Assembly: GCA_003427395.1 (NCBI GenBank)
Contig: BFEA01000500.1
Coordinates: 644,334 to 674,964 of the forward strand
Reading direction: 5' to 3'
Length of the DNA: 30,631 nt
DNA from: Chara braunii
Lineage: Eukaryota > Streptophyta > Charophyceae > Charales > Characeae
Part shown: positions 21,555 to 30,504 of the stretch, piece by piece
Numbering within the stretch: the first letter of the stretch is position 1
How the letters are laid out: the number at the start of each line of letters is the position of its first letter
The notes under the pieces: generated by a model
Seen by the model: only the letters and a program-made list of their open reading frames with translations
What the model was told of the DNA's origin: nothing
The model's database searches: none
Program-made: the position numbers and the translations under genes

Positions 21555-21576
21555 ATCTAGAAGGAATCTTCTAGAT
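21555..21576. repeat. Hairpin ATCTAGAAG / CTTCTAGAT
   Basis: A nine-pair perfect stem with loop GAAT, in copy D. Confidence 0.75.
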
Positions 21577-22339
21577 CCCAGTACAGGGAAAAGGGGATGT
21601 TAAGTTTTTTTGTCGGACTGTGTTGTGCCTACAGGTTTTCATCACTCCTGGAAAAAATTACGGAAGAAAAACTCGTAAGGAACTGCAATTCTGTTATCAT
21701 TGGATAACATGTCGGTACAATTCCGACTCAACTTCCGCATGGCTTGATACCCAGACCTAAGACAAAATCACAAAAGGAACGAACGAATCTTCCCCTATAT
21801 CTAAGCCTGAAATGTCCTGGTCACTCTCGAAGGTCTTTTGAAAAGTGAGGGGTTGAGCAAGAAGAGTCAGGAGTCGGAAGGAGTGTTGTTTGAAGGTTTT
21901 GGGGAGTGAGGGACTTGCTATGACTGGGTTAAAGGTTGACGCTTGTAGTGCATTCTGTGTCTGCATTTGCGTGCATGTATGTGGTTTTTCTTGCATTTAC
22001 ACAAGTGTTGGGTCATGCATTGTTTCCTGAACCTGTGTGGTCATCTGGGATATTTGGACAGGGAGCACCGCCATTGTGAAAGTGAGGTCTACCACTCATT
22101 CGCTCCCCCTTGATATACATATATACTTATATATATATCTATGAAAAAGGCCATACTCTGGCCTGAGTTTAGGTAGGTTATTATCTAAAATTCCGTTGAG
22201 GTCTTGAGAAGGTGGGGGATTACAAAAAGGGTTAGATATTGGCAATTTTCGTAAGGACAACAAGGAACGTGGATTCACTATAATAAATAGCTAAGCGTGG
22301 AAGACTGTCCGGAATGGTCGACTTGATTAAGTAGTCGGT

Positions 22340-22360
22340 CCGAGGAAGTTAGCCCCTCGG
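22340..22360. repeat. End-proximal hairpin CCGAGG / CCTCGG, copy D
   Basis: A six-pair stem with loop AAGTTAGCC. Copy C at 30484-30504 has CTTGGG/CCCAAG with loop ACCTCAGCC, and copy A at 4333-4354 has the inverse CTTGGG/CCCAAG. Four of six stem pairs differ between D and C, and all remain complementary. Confidence 0.75.
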
Positions 22361-22460
22361 CGCATGATATACGGGTCAGTCTTAAGGCGTTCTACCGCGT
22401 GTATGCCTATGCTACGACGATCGAGAAAACTCCCTCGGCTGGCCTACCTCTGCGATTGCA

Positions 22461-22723
22461 TGTAAAAGCCATGTGGGTCAGTAGCTCAGCAGGGGAACGC
22501 CCACCTAAGGGATGGTGACAACTCCCGCAGTTGGAGGTAAGTTATACCTCGCTGGATTCTGACCTGTCGTAGGGGTTCGCGAGAGGTATAGCACGCGTGC
22601 ACGGTCGGAGTAGTGCTTCGCTAAGGTGACTCAAGACTCCTGCATGATGCGACCGTGAGGTCCGCCACAAGAATTGCTTCACGTCTGGGTGTGGGACCGT
22701 CGCGCGCGACAACGCGACAAGCC
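22461..22723. other. Junction between copies D and C
   Basis: Unique sequence with a box-A-like word AGTAGCTCAG at about 22481-22490, enclosed by GTGGG/CCCAC. Small hairpins follow (CAACT/AGTTG and GAGGT/ACCTC, about 22520-22550), then a 12-base palindrome GTCGCGCGCGAC at 22699-22710. A tRNA-like origin is possible, but no box B was found. No protein gene. Confidence 0.45.
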
Positions 22724-22736
22724 GCTGTCGGCGCGA

Positions 22737-22754
22737 ATACCCTTACAAGGGTAT
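22737..22754. repeat. End-proximal palindrome ATACCCTT-AC-AAGGGTAT, copy C
   Basis: Eight perfect pairs, 13 bases inside the start of copy C. The centre is AC here and GT in copy A, which is the same centre read on the other strand. Confidence 0.75.
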
Positions 22755-23613
22755 CCGCCCTGGTCTTTGCAAAGGGCAGAAAACAGTTTGGTTTAAAGTT
22801 TAAATATGCCACACTAGGCGCGACCGCGTCTGTAATTTATGGTGACTAGAGTAAAAAGTGCGTGGGCGCGCAAGTTTGAGGCGCGCGTGATTTTTCCCTT
22901 CTTTTGGTTACACTGGCAGACGTGGTGTGGATTTTGGTCAGTGTATGTCATTTTTGTTTTGATTGAGCTGATTAGCCTATGAACACTTTGTTCATTGGTT
23001 CCGCGGGATGTGATAGACGGTTCGGTCGGGCCGGTGTGGACTTACGCGGAAAATCCAGATGATGGGACCTGATGGATTTGGCTAAGGACGGGTAGCCGCG
23101 GCGAGGGTTGGTAGGCCGACGTGAGTTTTTGAGTAGTCCCTTGTGCAAGTATGGGCCGGGAAAGTGGTATAGGGCGTTTCCTTGGCCCCAAAAGCCGTGC
23201 GCTACCTCTCTATAAGGCGTGTCAGGCCTGCTGGTACCAGGCTTGGGCTTAGCCCTATAGGTTACAGCATTGAACTAGTACGCAGCAGGTGCAGGGATTG
23301 AGGCCAACGGCGTGCGATGAGGGAGCGGAGGAGCGCGGTGGAAAGGCTTGAGGGGTTGATGGGCTGGTAGGACTATTCCCCCTTGCCTTTTGCTGCCACG
23401 GAGGCCGAGCGTGGGTATTTCCAATTTTACTTGGTTATTAGTATTATCGCGCCCATAAGTGGATGCTAAAACACGGTAAGAACACCCCAAAAATACAGAC
23501 CCGTGTTGACTTCGAGTGATGGGATTTAAGTGAGGAGTGACGGCCAGGGGGCGCTGGGGGGCCCACTTGGGCATTGCCAAAGAGCTTGCAGTTAATACCA
23601 CCGCGACGGTATG

Positions 23614-23629
23614 CCGCACGACCGTGCGG
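23614..23629. repeat. Hairpin CCGCACG-AC-CGTGCGG
   Basis: Seven GC-rich pairs around two bases, inside copy C. Confidence 0.7.
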
Positions 23630-24720
23630 CCGGACGCACGTGGCTGGGGTGGCCAGCTCGGCCACTGCAGGGTTTTTTGTAAGGTCCGGGACTGAACCCG
23701 GCCGAGGAACGGAGACGGGTGCGGGTGCAACAGGGTTAGGAAAAGGTCGGAGGAGGGCCCGACAGCGGAGCAGGAGAGAGAGCAGGGCCGAAGCCGACGA
23801 GGGCGTATTGGGGCACGTTCGCGCGCTAGATGTAGGCAGACAAGGGCGGAGAAAATGAGGTGGCGGTGGTGAGAACGGAAAGAACCCGGACGCCGACCTG
23901 ACCGGGTGCGCGGGAAGAAAGGGAGGGGGCAGTACCGCTGGTAAGCCGGTGGCAGTCGGTGTTGCCGTCGGGCATCACGCCGGCGGAGTCCTTCGGGACA
24001 TCCGTTAGAAATTGGAGTGATACAGAGAAGGTTAACATGCCCCCCGCGCAAGGGCGATGCGCATAAGACGAGGGGAGGCACGGGCATTTCGGGCTTTCTC
24101 ATCTTTCGAAGTTGATTTCGCTCCCTGGCTGCATCATGCGTTGTTACGAGGGCGGCTGACAGTTGCGCTATGAAGGGAGTGGAGTGGAAGGAGAGAGGGA
24201 GACCGCTGTGCGAAGACCCGGCGGACGGTTAGTAAGGGAAACTGACAAGGGCCGGGAGAAGTGAACCCAGGCGATAATTTGGGCAGGGTGCATTCGGAGA
24301 TGGTGGGGAAACGGGCAGGATGCGGAGTCAAGGCAGAAAGTGCAGGCGGAGAGAACGAGAGGGCGACGGACAGACTGCAGCGGGGCACTGTCGGGGTGCT
24401 GGGTGAGGAAGCGGACGTAGACGGGGACTAAATCGGAAGGGAAAAAGCAAAAAGGAACCTGGACGCCGGCGGCGCCAGGTTCATTCGGAGAAACTAGCAA
24501 TGGGGGAAGAGAGCCCAACGAGCCCTTGGTAGCGGCAAGCGAGCCGGGAATAGCCCAGCCTGTTGATCTCAAGTTGGGCGGGGGCGTCCGCCCAATTCGG
24601 GTATACAACTAAGCGAAAGGGAAACTGGATGAACCTGGACTGAGAAACTCGCCGGGTGCTTATGAAAACTACGGGCTATGGCGAGGGAAGAATAAGGAGG
24701 AAAGGGACTTACCTCGCCCC

Positions 24721-24929
24721 GCTCGATTCACAACGGAATCGAGCGTGAGAAGATGCTAAACTAAGCCTTTCAGGACGGGCGAACTCAAATCCGGAGTTAG
24801 ATTTGGCGATAGGTTAGTAAAGTAGGAGGTTAGTAGAAAACGGGGTGCGCCGAGCCGTGGCGGAAGGGAAAGGTGACGGGAGCGAAAAGTTCGTATCTCG
24901 CTCTATCCCCGACAGATTCGAGCGAGATA
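24721..24929. repeat. CTCG-family hairpins, copy C (two members)
   Basis: GCTCGATT/AATCGAGC at 24721-24744 (eight pairs, loop CACAACGG) and TATCTCGCT/AGCGAGATA at 24894-24929 (nine pairs, 18-base loop). Confidence 0.72.
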
Positions 24930-25362
24930 AGAGGCGAAGTGGGGTTTTCTCAACAGGGCGACCCCGAATCCGGTGCTAGTTTTGACAACGGGTTAGCAGA
25001 TTGGGAGGTTAGTGGAGACAATAGTGCGCGGATATGGCGATGGCTGAGAAGAGGAGATGGTGCAAAATGCAGACCTTACCCGTTTCTTCGTGAAAACAGG
25101 CGGAGTAAAGTTCTACATCGAGGGATTGTGGGGTGGCGAGTTGGATGGCATCGATAGTCTGGCTCGAGGGGCGTTAGTTGGGACACTCTACGAGCAAGGA
25201 TTGCGCGGGGTACAAGGGGGAAGGAGTGAATGAGGCGAATAAGTAAGAGGGGGAATGGCATGTACCTAGTCGCATTTTGGCAGAAGGATACAGTTCGCTT
25301 CAGGCAGAGTTAGGCGGTAGGTTGGCAAACGGGATAGAACCGAGCTGTGTACCCGCCCCGAT

Positions 25363-25404
25363 GTATAAGCGCCTACGTACGAAGTATAAACGCCTACGTA
25401 CGAA
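25363..25404. repeat. 21-bp tandem duplication
   Basis: GTATAARCGCCTACGTACGAA occurs twice in direct succession with one difference, just before the AACCTGGCCAGGTT palindrome. Confidence 0.9.
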
Positions 25405-25439
25405 AGGGAGCGAGGAAGTGGGGCGAACCTGGCCAGGTT

Positions 25440-26640
25440 CTGGCGAAAGATTCATTCCGAATTTTCTCGTTCTGTCGAGGGAAGGAGGCTGAGGGTTCGG
25501 AGCCACTTACCTACAGGGGGGGGGTGTTCCCTCGGTGTTAGACCGCTCGGTGTCATTAGAAAACTCGAGTGCCGAAGCTGGCGTCGGGCACCTAGTAGGG
25601 AAGAGTCGGGCATCGCGTTAGACAGGCGGGCACAACAACGTGGGTGAATGCACACAGGCCAACTGAAAGATCAAGAAGCAAGCCGCGAGTTCTGAAGGGG
25701 CCTGCTGGCTGATCACGGGCCTGAGCAATTTGACGTTGAGGGTGGTGAGAAGCAGGTCGTGAGGATTGAGGACCCGCCAACAGGGAGGAAGGTTGCCGAG
25801 CTTGTGGGACAGGGGTTGCTTGCTGACTGGAGAAGTCGCTCAGCTGCTAACTGTGGGTATGAGCAAGGCGAGGTGGATTGCAGGCTGGATGCTTACCTGG
25901 CCTCGGTAGTACTTAGCTCAGTTGATATCCGAGTGTACTTTGCTTGCGGCTACACGAAAGCTTTTCTGCATCCAGTTGCTTGCCGCTACTGTATAATTCC
26001 CTTCTGAGTTTCTGTAAGACTGTGCTGCTTGTTCCTCGCCCAAAAGAACAAATTCTGGTTCTATCTGCGGCAACGGCGGTCACTATGAGTTCATAGTTTA
26101 CTATTGCTGGGTATTTACGCTGTTACTGTGGTCAGAATAGGTGTGGCCATTTCTATTGAACTCGGACACTGTCGTGCCAGTCTTCAGATCCGTTTGAACG
26201 TAGCGTGATTGCGGTTCTGTATACCTGTTCGGTTCGCGGGCTTGCTACTTCTTGACTAGCAGCTGGTTACTGGGCCGTTGCCTACTTAAGGTGCTGCTGG
26301 TGTGACTGTATGAGTTGACTGTGCGAACGGCTGCTGTTGAAAACAGCTGTGTTGCTTGCGTATCCGAGCGGTACTGCGGAAATCAAAGTTGCTGCTACGA
26401 TATTTAGTTGTGCACGGGTTGCTGGGGGCAGCTGTTGGTGGTGTACGAACTGTTGTTGCCTGCTACAGATTACTGCGCACGGCTGTGCAGTGCGGCGTTG
26501 GTGACTGTTGACTGTTATGATCGCTGTGCGGCCGTGATTGGGGTAAGAAGAGACGCTGGGACTTGAGGAGGCAATCAGGCTAGGCTAGTAAAGGGTTAGT
26601 GCTGCGAGGTCGTCAGGAGGTTGATTCTGGCAGAGTGACT
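25440..26640. other. Interior of copy C, no gene recognised
   Basis: G/T-rich, with many GCTGCT and GTTGCTG words from 25800. Open frames are short and without motifs. It is the counterpart of 7561-9000 in copy A. Confidence 0.5.
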
Positions 26641-26649
26641 TCAAGAGAT

Positions 26650-26940
26650 TGACCAAGCGGTTGTTGTTTGGCCATCATTGCGGGGCCCTCAGGCGAATCA
26701 AGATATTAAGGCCCTCTCCAGTGAGCTTGAAAGCACCCCTCTTGTATCTGAGAGTCTCAAACTTTCGTCTTCTATCCCCCTTATTCTAAGTTTGGTCCTG
26801 ATCTGAGAGGAAGGCGGCAGGCGGGAGTGCAACCCGTAGGACCGCACCAAGACTCTGTGGGGAGTCCACCCACCGATTGCGGGAGCTCTGCCGGAGCCTA
26901 GGCGAGGCTCTGGAGGCAGGGAATCGACAGGTAACTTTTG
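26650..26940 (+). other. Best-conserved block of the repeat, copy C
   Basis: Inverse of 7260-7560. It includes GCGGGGCCCTCAGGCG and a CCTACGGGTTGCAMTCCCG-like core on the minus strand, and the GAGCC/GGCTC hairpin at 26894-26910. The minus-strand frame of about 80 codons is open, but its differences from copy A are mostly amino-acid changing. Confidence 0.6.
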
Positions 26941-27200
26941 CATTTCCCTCTATAAACCCTGATTATAACCCCTATCTGTATCTCCCATTGCATCGCTGAC
27001 TGAATATATGATGTACAACCTTACTTTATTTTTGGTTTGAATTTCAAGACACTGAACAAGACTAAGTAAAGAAATGTCTGTTCAAGTTTTAGTTTCAGCT
27101 TTGTTGACTGCATGAAAGCAAATTGTTAGAAGGAACTGCATCTGGGGAAAGGCGGGATGGGGTTTTGTTTTGTATAATGGTTGACCGGGTCGTTAAGGCA

Positions 27201-28130
27201 GGGGAGTCCCCATAAGTTTGGGGAACCCCAGCGCTTTGTTTTATTTTGATTGTGCATGGAGAAGTCAGACCCTTCTATAAGTTTAGGGAGTCTGATTACT
27301 CTGGAGGCTGGGATGTCCCCATAAGTTTGGGGAGACCCAGTGCTATGGTTTGTATGGGCGGTAAGGCTGTTCTGTAAATTCAGGTGGCCTGACTGCTCTG
27401 ACTTGTGAGGGGTTTTGATTGTGCTTGATCTTCAGGGACTCAAGGCGCTCAATAAGTTTTGGTGCCTTGGGTTGCTTTGTTTTCATTGGGATTTTACTTG
27501 TTTGTTTGGTTTCTGAACGAGGAGACCGAGCTGTTCTGTAAGTTCAGGTGACTCAGTCTCTTCCTGCTCTTTATTCTGAAGAATTAATCTTGGCAAAGAG
27601 GCAGACCCTTCTGTAAGTTCAGGGGGTTTGACTCGATGCCACACACATAATGGCTCAGATAGAAATAAAACTGGCAGAGAGTTAAGACCCTTCTGTAAGT
27701 TCAGGGGGTCTGGCTCAAAGCCTCGCATATGCTAGAACCCAATGGTCATGACTTGGCTATATTTTATTATTACTCTATTTAAGAACGAGCTAATCAGACT
27801 GTTATATAAGTTTAGGTGGTCTGACTATAGCCGTATCACAACGTGAAGAGAGTACAACTAAGAATAAAACTAATGGTAAACTGGAGCAGGCTGAACTTAA
27901 GTTAGTTCAGTCATATGCAGCCTTAGAAGACGAAGGTGAAGATAAGTATATATAACTTGGATATGTTAAACAGTTCAGGGCGACTAGAGTGGTCTAGTCA
28001 TGTGCCCAAAGAAGAGAAAAGTAGTTGTGCCCTCTGTTTGTGTATATTTGGCCAAGTCAGAACGCTCTATAAGTTTAGGTATTCTAACTCTAGGCCTGGC
28101 TAAGTTGAGCTGTTCTGTAAGTTCAGATGG
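27201..28130. repeat. Tandem hairpin array, copy C: about eleven hairpins with conserved YTNTAARTTYAGG loop
   Basis: Hairpins at 27201-27229, 27265-27295, 27308-27340, 27364-27390, 27441-27469, 27522-27560, 27602-27630, 27685-27711, 27794-27824, 28056-28088 and a weak one near 28098-28130 share a loop such as TTCTGTAAGTTCAGG or CTATAAGTTTAGG. Stems differ by unit: TCAGAC/GTCTGA (27265, 27794), CTGGG/CCCAG (27308), AGGC/GCCT (27364), CAAGGC/GCCTTG (27441), GAGACcGAG/CTCaGTCTC (27522), CAGACCC/GGGTTTG (27602), AGACCC/GGGTCT (27685). Spacing is irregular (36 to over 200 bases), so units are dispersed more than strictly tandem. Confidence 0.88.
27891..27999. repeat. Two unrelated-loop hairpins inside the copy C array
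   Basis: CTGAACT/AGTTCAG at 27891-27910 and GACTAGA/TCTAGTC at 27982-27999, seven perfect pairs each. Their loops do not match the array consensus. Confidence 0.7.
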
Positions 28131-28438
28131 CCTGACCTATGCCTTATGTAAGCTGGGTATAATGGGTTAAATCATTGAGAGATCATGAACTATTGTTTGT
28201 CCAGGTTAACTTGGGATTGACGAGAGTACTTACCTTTGTGGTATGGCTTGCATGTGACTGAGTGAGGCCACTACTTAGTCGGAGTTTCAAGTTGATAGGT
28301 AGTTGCTTTAGTTGCTCGCCACGTGCTAGAGTCATAGGAGTTAGTGTCAATTTCTGCATTTTCTGTAATAATTTTTTTTACTAAGGTCAATTCTTGCATT
28401 TTCTGAGATCTTTTCTTATACTTGACTTTGTATGAATC

Positions 28439-29090
28439 TTGGCAAGCTACGTTCCCTACGGGAAGCGCTGCCAAAATTTCTACAAATTCAAGGAGTTAGC
28501 TGAATTTTGACCTGTCAAAAGTTCAACTTTGTCTTTTCTCGTATCTGACTTAGTTAAAATCTGGGAAGTTTCCCTTTCGAGAGGGAGTGCTACCCAAATT
28601 TTTGCTAACTTAGGGAGTTAGACAAAAATTGGACTTTGGAAAGTCAAAGTTACTTTCAAATTCTGGACTTAGCGTTGTATAAATTTTGACATAACACTTT
28701 TCTAGAGGGAGTGTTGCCGAAATTTCTACAAAATTAAGAAGTTAATTAATCTCTGTCTAAAGTCGAACTCGAGCTATCTTTCGAGTTCATATCTGACTTA
28801 GTATAAATCTGAGAAACCTCCCTTTCTAAAGGGGGTGCTGCCAAAATTTCTGCTATTTCAGGAAGTTAGACAGAGTTTGACTTTCCAAAGCTAGAAACTA
28901 TTTCTGCTTTTTGTATCTGACTTAGTATAAATCTGGAAAGCCTCCCTTTCTAGAGGGGATGCTGCCCAAATTTTTGCTTTTTCAGAAAATTAGACATAAT
29001 TTTGACTCTTTGGAATTATAAATTATTTCTGCCTTTCATATCTGGACTTAAATAAATTCTGGAAAGGCACTTTTCCTACGGGAAGTGCTA
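28439..29090. repeat. About 120-bp tandem repeat with long covarying hairpins, six units, copy C
   Basis: Inner hairpins centre near 28458, 28578, 28698, 28827, 28950 and 29078 (period 120-129). Inner stems differ: TTCCC-tac-GGGAA, TCCCT..AGGGA, AACACT..AGTGTT, CCCTTT-ct-AAAGGG, CCCT..AGGG, GCACTT..AAGTGC. The first unit has an outer stem TTGGCA/TGCCAA (28439-28474). Between units lie second hairpins, TTTTGAC-CT-GTCAAAA at 28505-28520 and GACTTT-GG-AAAGTC at 28632-28645. Shared linker words are TCTGACTTAGTATAAATCTG and CAAAATTTCT. Copy A has three such units in inverse. Confidence 0.85.
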
Positions 29091-29366
29091 CCGAAATTTT
29101 CTTGGTTAAGAGAGAGCGATTATGTTGTGAAAGGTGACGATTTTTTATGGTCCACTCTGACTAAGGAAGATTTTGTCATATTATCTAGAGATAGGCTTAG
29201 ACATAGTTAACTAGGATGACTTGGGTAAGATGACGATATGGAGATTGTTCTCCATGAACTTATAGGTTTAGTCTGGGACATTGACCTGTCATGTGTTACA
29301 GGTCTTCTTGATCGTCTGATTCAAGTTCAGGACTAGATCCAGCTTGATCCTTTGAGAGTCATCATC

Positions 29367-29383
29367 TGTTATCACTGATAACA
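29367..29383. repeat. Perfect palindrome TGTTATCA-C-TGATAACA, copy C
   Basis: Counterpart of 5452-5468. A nearby hairpin GACCTGT/ACAGGTC (about 29281-29303) is perfect here, but in copy A (about 5528-5552) it carries one mismatch. Confidence 0.75.
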
Positions 29384-30483
29384 GGTCAGTTGCCAATTCG
29401 TCGGTTTACGACTCAATTCCAACTCACCCTCCACACTCAACCTAAAAGGTTTTAACCCTGGTGATTTCATTGTTTCGTTATGGTTTCACCCAGACTTTTA
29501 TTGAATGGTCATTTGACAAAGGTACTGAGTATTTAATTAAGGTTGGTTGGACAGGAGGTTGGAGTTTGCATGGCTAAAGCAAGGGGTATGAGTGTTCAAG
29601 ATGGTTGGGGTTGACTCCATGTAGTGCGTGAGCTGTCGATTGACTCGTTGATGTGATTTGCAAGTATGTGCTATGAATCAGATTCTGGATTTGGTTGCAT
29701 GTGATTACATATATACGTATGACTGTGAGTGACCCCAATGAGACTGTGAGAAGTAATCGTCACATACTTCCCTCTTTATATACATATATACATGGGTGTA
29801 CGTAGGGTGAATGTCTGCATGGGTTAAGGGGCCCCGTACAAAAGGGGATACTCAGAAGGTAAAACTGAGAGGCCAAGGGATGACCTCTCCGTTTGTTTTT
29901 GCTTTGCTTCTTGAGAATTTTCTTAGTCGGACGTTGGTCCTGGGCCGGGATTCGAGGTCCTTGTCCAGGACATCCCAAGCCCTAGGCCCTGCAGGGGAGG
30001 GATTTCCCCTCGCGCAGAGCCTATTTGCCTTGCCTACCGAGACGTTCAGACCAAAGGCCGGAGGTCTCGCGGCGGCTGCACGACTATTCCTTCAGCCGTG
30101 CAATTTCGTGAAGGATTAGACCCTCACGACACTTCGAGTCTGACACTTGAGTGTCATAAGTGGTACTCGGATCCACGAGGGGCCGCTTGATTATGGGCAC
30201 TACATAGTATGTCATCATTGCGACTGCTTGCGTATGCCTGCATTGCGAGTCGATAAGAGTAGGCCCTCCGTCCGTGCGGTTTTATACTAAGTCTTGCGCG
30301 CAACGCCTATTTGATTTCCGCACTGGAAAGTTATGGGTTGGCTACCGAAGGGCTAGGAGCGTTGTCGCGTTGTTTGTATTATGTTGTTTTCGTGTGTGTG
30401 TGTGTGTTTTATATTTTCGTATTCGTAAAGTGGTGTGCGCGTGGTGTGTAGGATGCGTCCTAGTCGACAGACGACGAACCGCA

Positions 30484-30504
30484 CTTGGGACCTCAGCCCC
30501 CAAG
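30484..30504. repeat. End-proximal hairpin CTTGGG / CCCAAG, copy C
   Basis: Six pairs with loop ACCTCAGCC, about 100 bases before the CTCTGCGATTGCA word shared with copies A and D. Confidence 0.75.

Larger units (their letters stand above)
19830..22460 (+). mobile_element. Partial long repeat, copy D
   Basis: Collinear with the second half of copy C in the same orientation, but shorter. 19830-19885 matches 26870-26925 (shared CTCTGGAGGCAGGGAA), 21692-21740 matches 29367-29415, and 22330-22460 matches 30475-30607, ending in CTCTGCGATTGCA. After 22460 similarity to copy C stops, whereas A and C still match each other for another 24 bases. The middle is not alike and holds its own hairpin array (20429-21120). 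It is best read as a truncated or diverged tandem neighbour of copy C. Confidence 0.65.
23696..25439. repeat. ACCYGG-family dispersed hairpins, copy C (four members)
   Basis: ACCCG/CGGGT at 23696-23720, ACCCGG/CCGGGT at 23884-23907, AACCTGG-A-CGCC/GGCG-CCAGGTT at 24456-24481 (eleven pairs, one bulge, three-base loop) and the perfect palindrome AACCTGGCCAGGTT at 25426-25439. TTCATTC follows the third directly, and ATTCATTC follows a few bases after the fourth. Confidence 0.72.

Noticed and set aside
22474-22545. Functional tRNA gene
   Set aside because: Only a box-A-like word is present. No box B, T arm or acceptor pairing could be built.
23275-24102. 275-codon open frame on the minus strand, the longest in the window
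   Set aside because: Arg/Pro/Ser-rich translation in a GC-rich strand, with no domain. The homologous part of copy A is open only in short pieces and different frames. Treated as a composition effect.
26698-26943. 81-codon minus-strand frame with a related open frame at 7262-7517 in copy A
   Set aside because: The two proteins are recognisably alike, but most nucleotide differences change the residue and there is no shared start. Purifying selection on protein is not supported.
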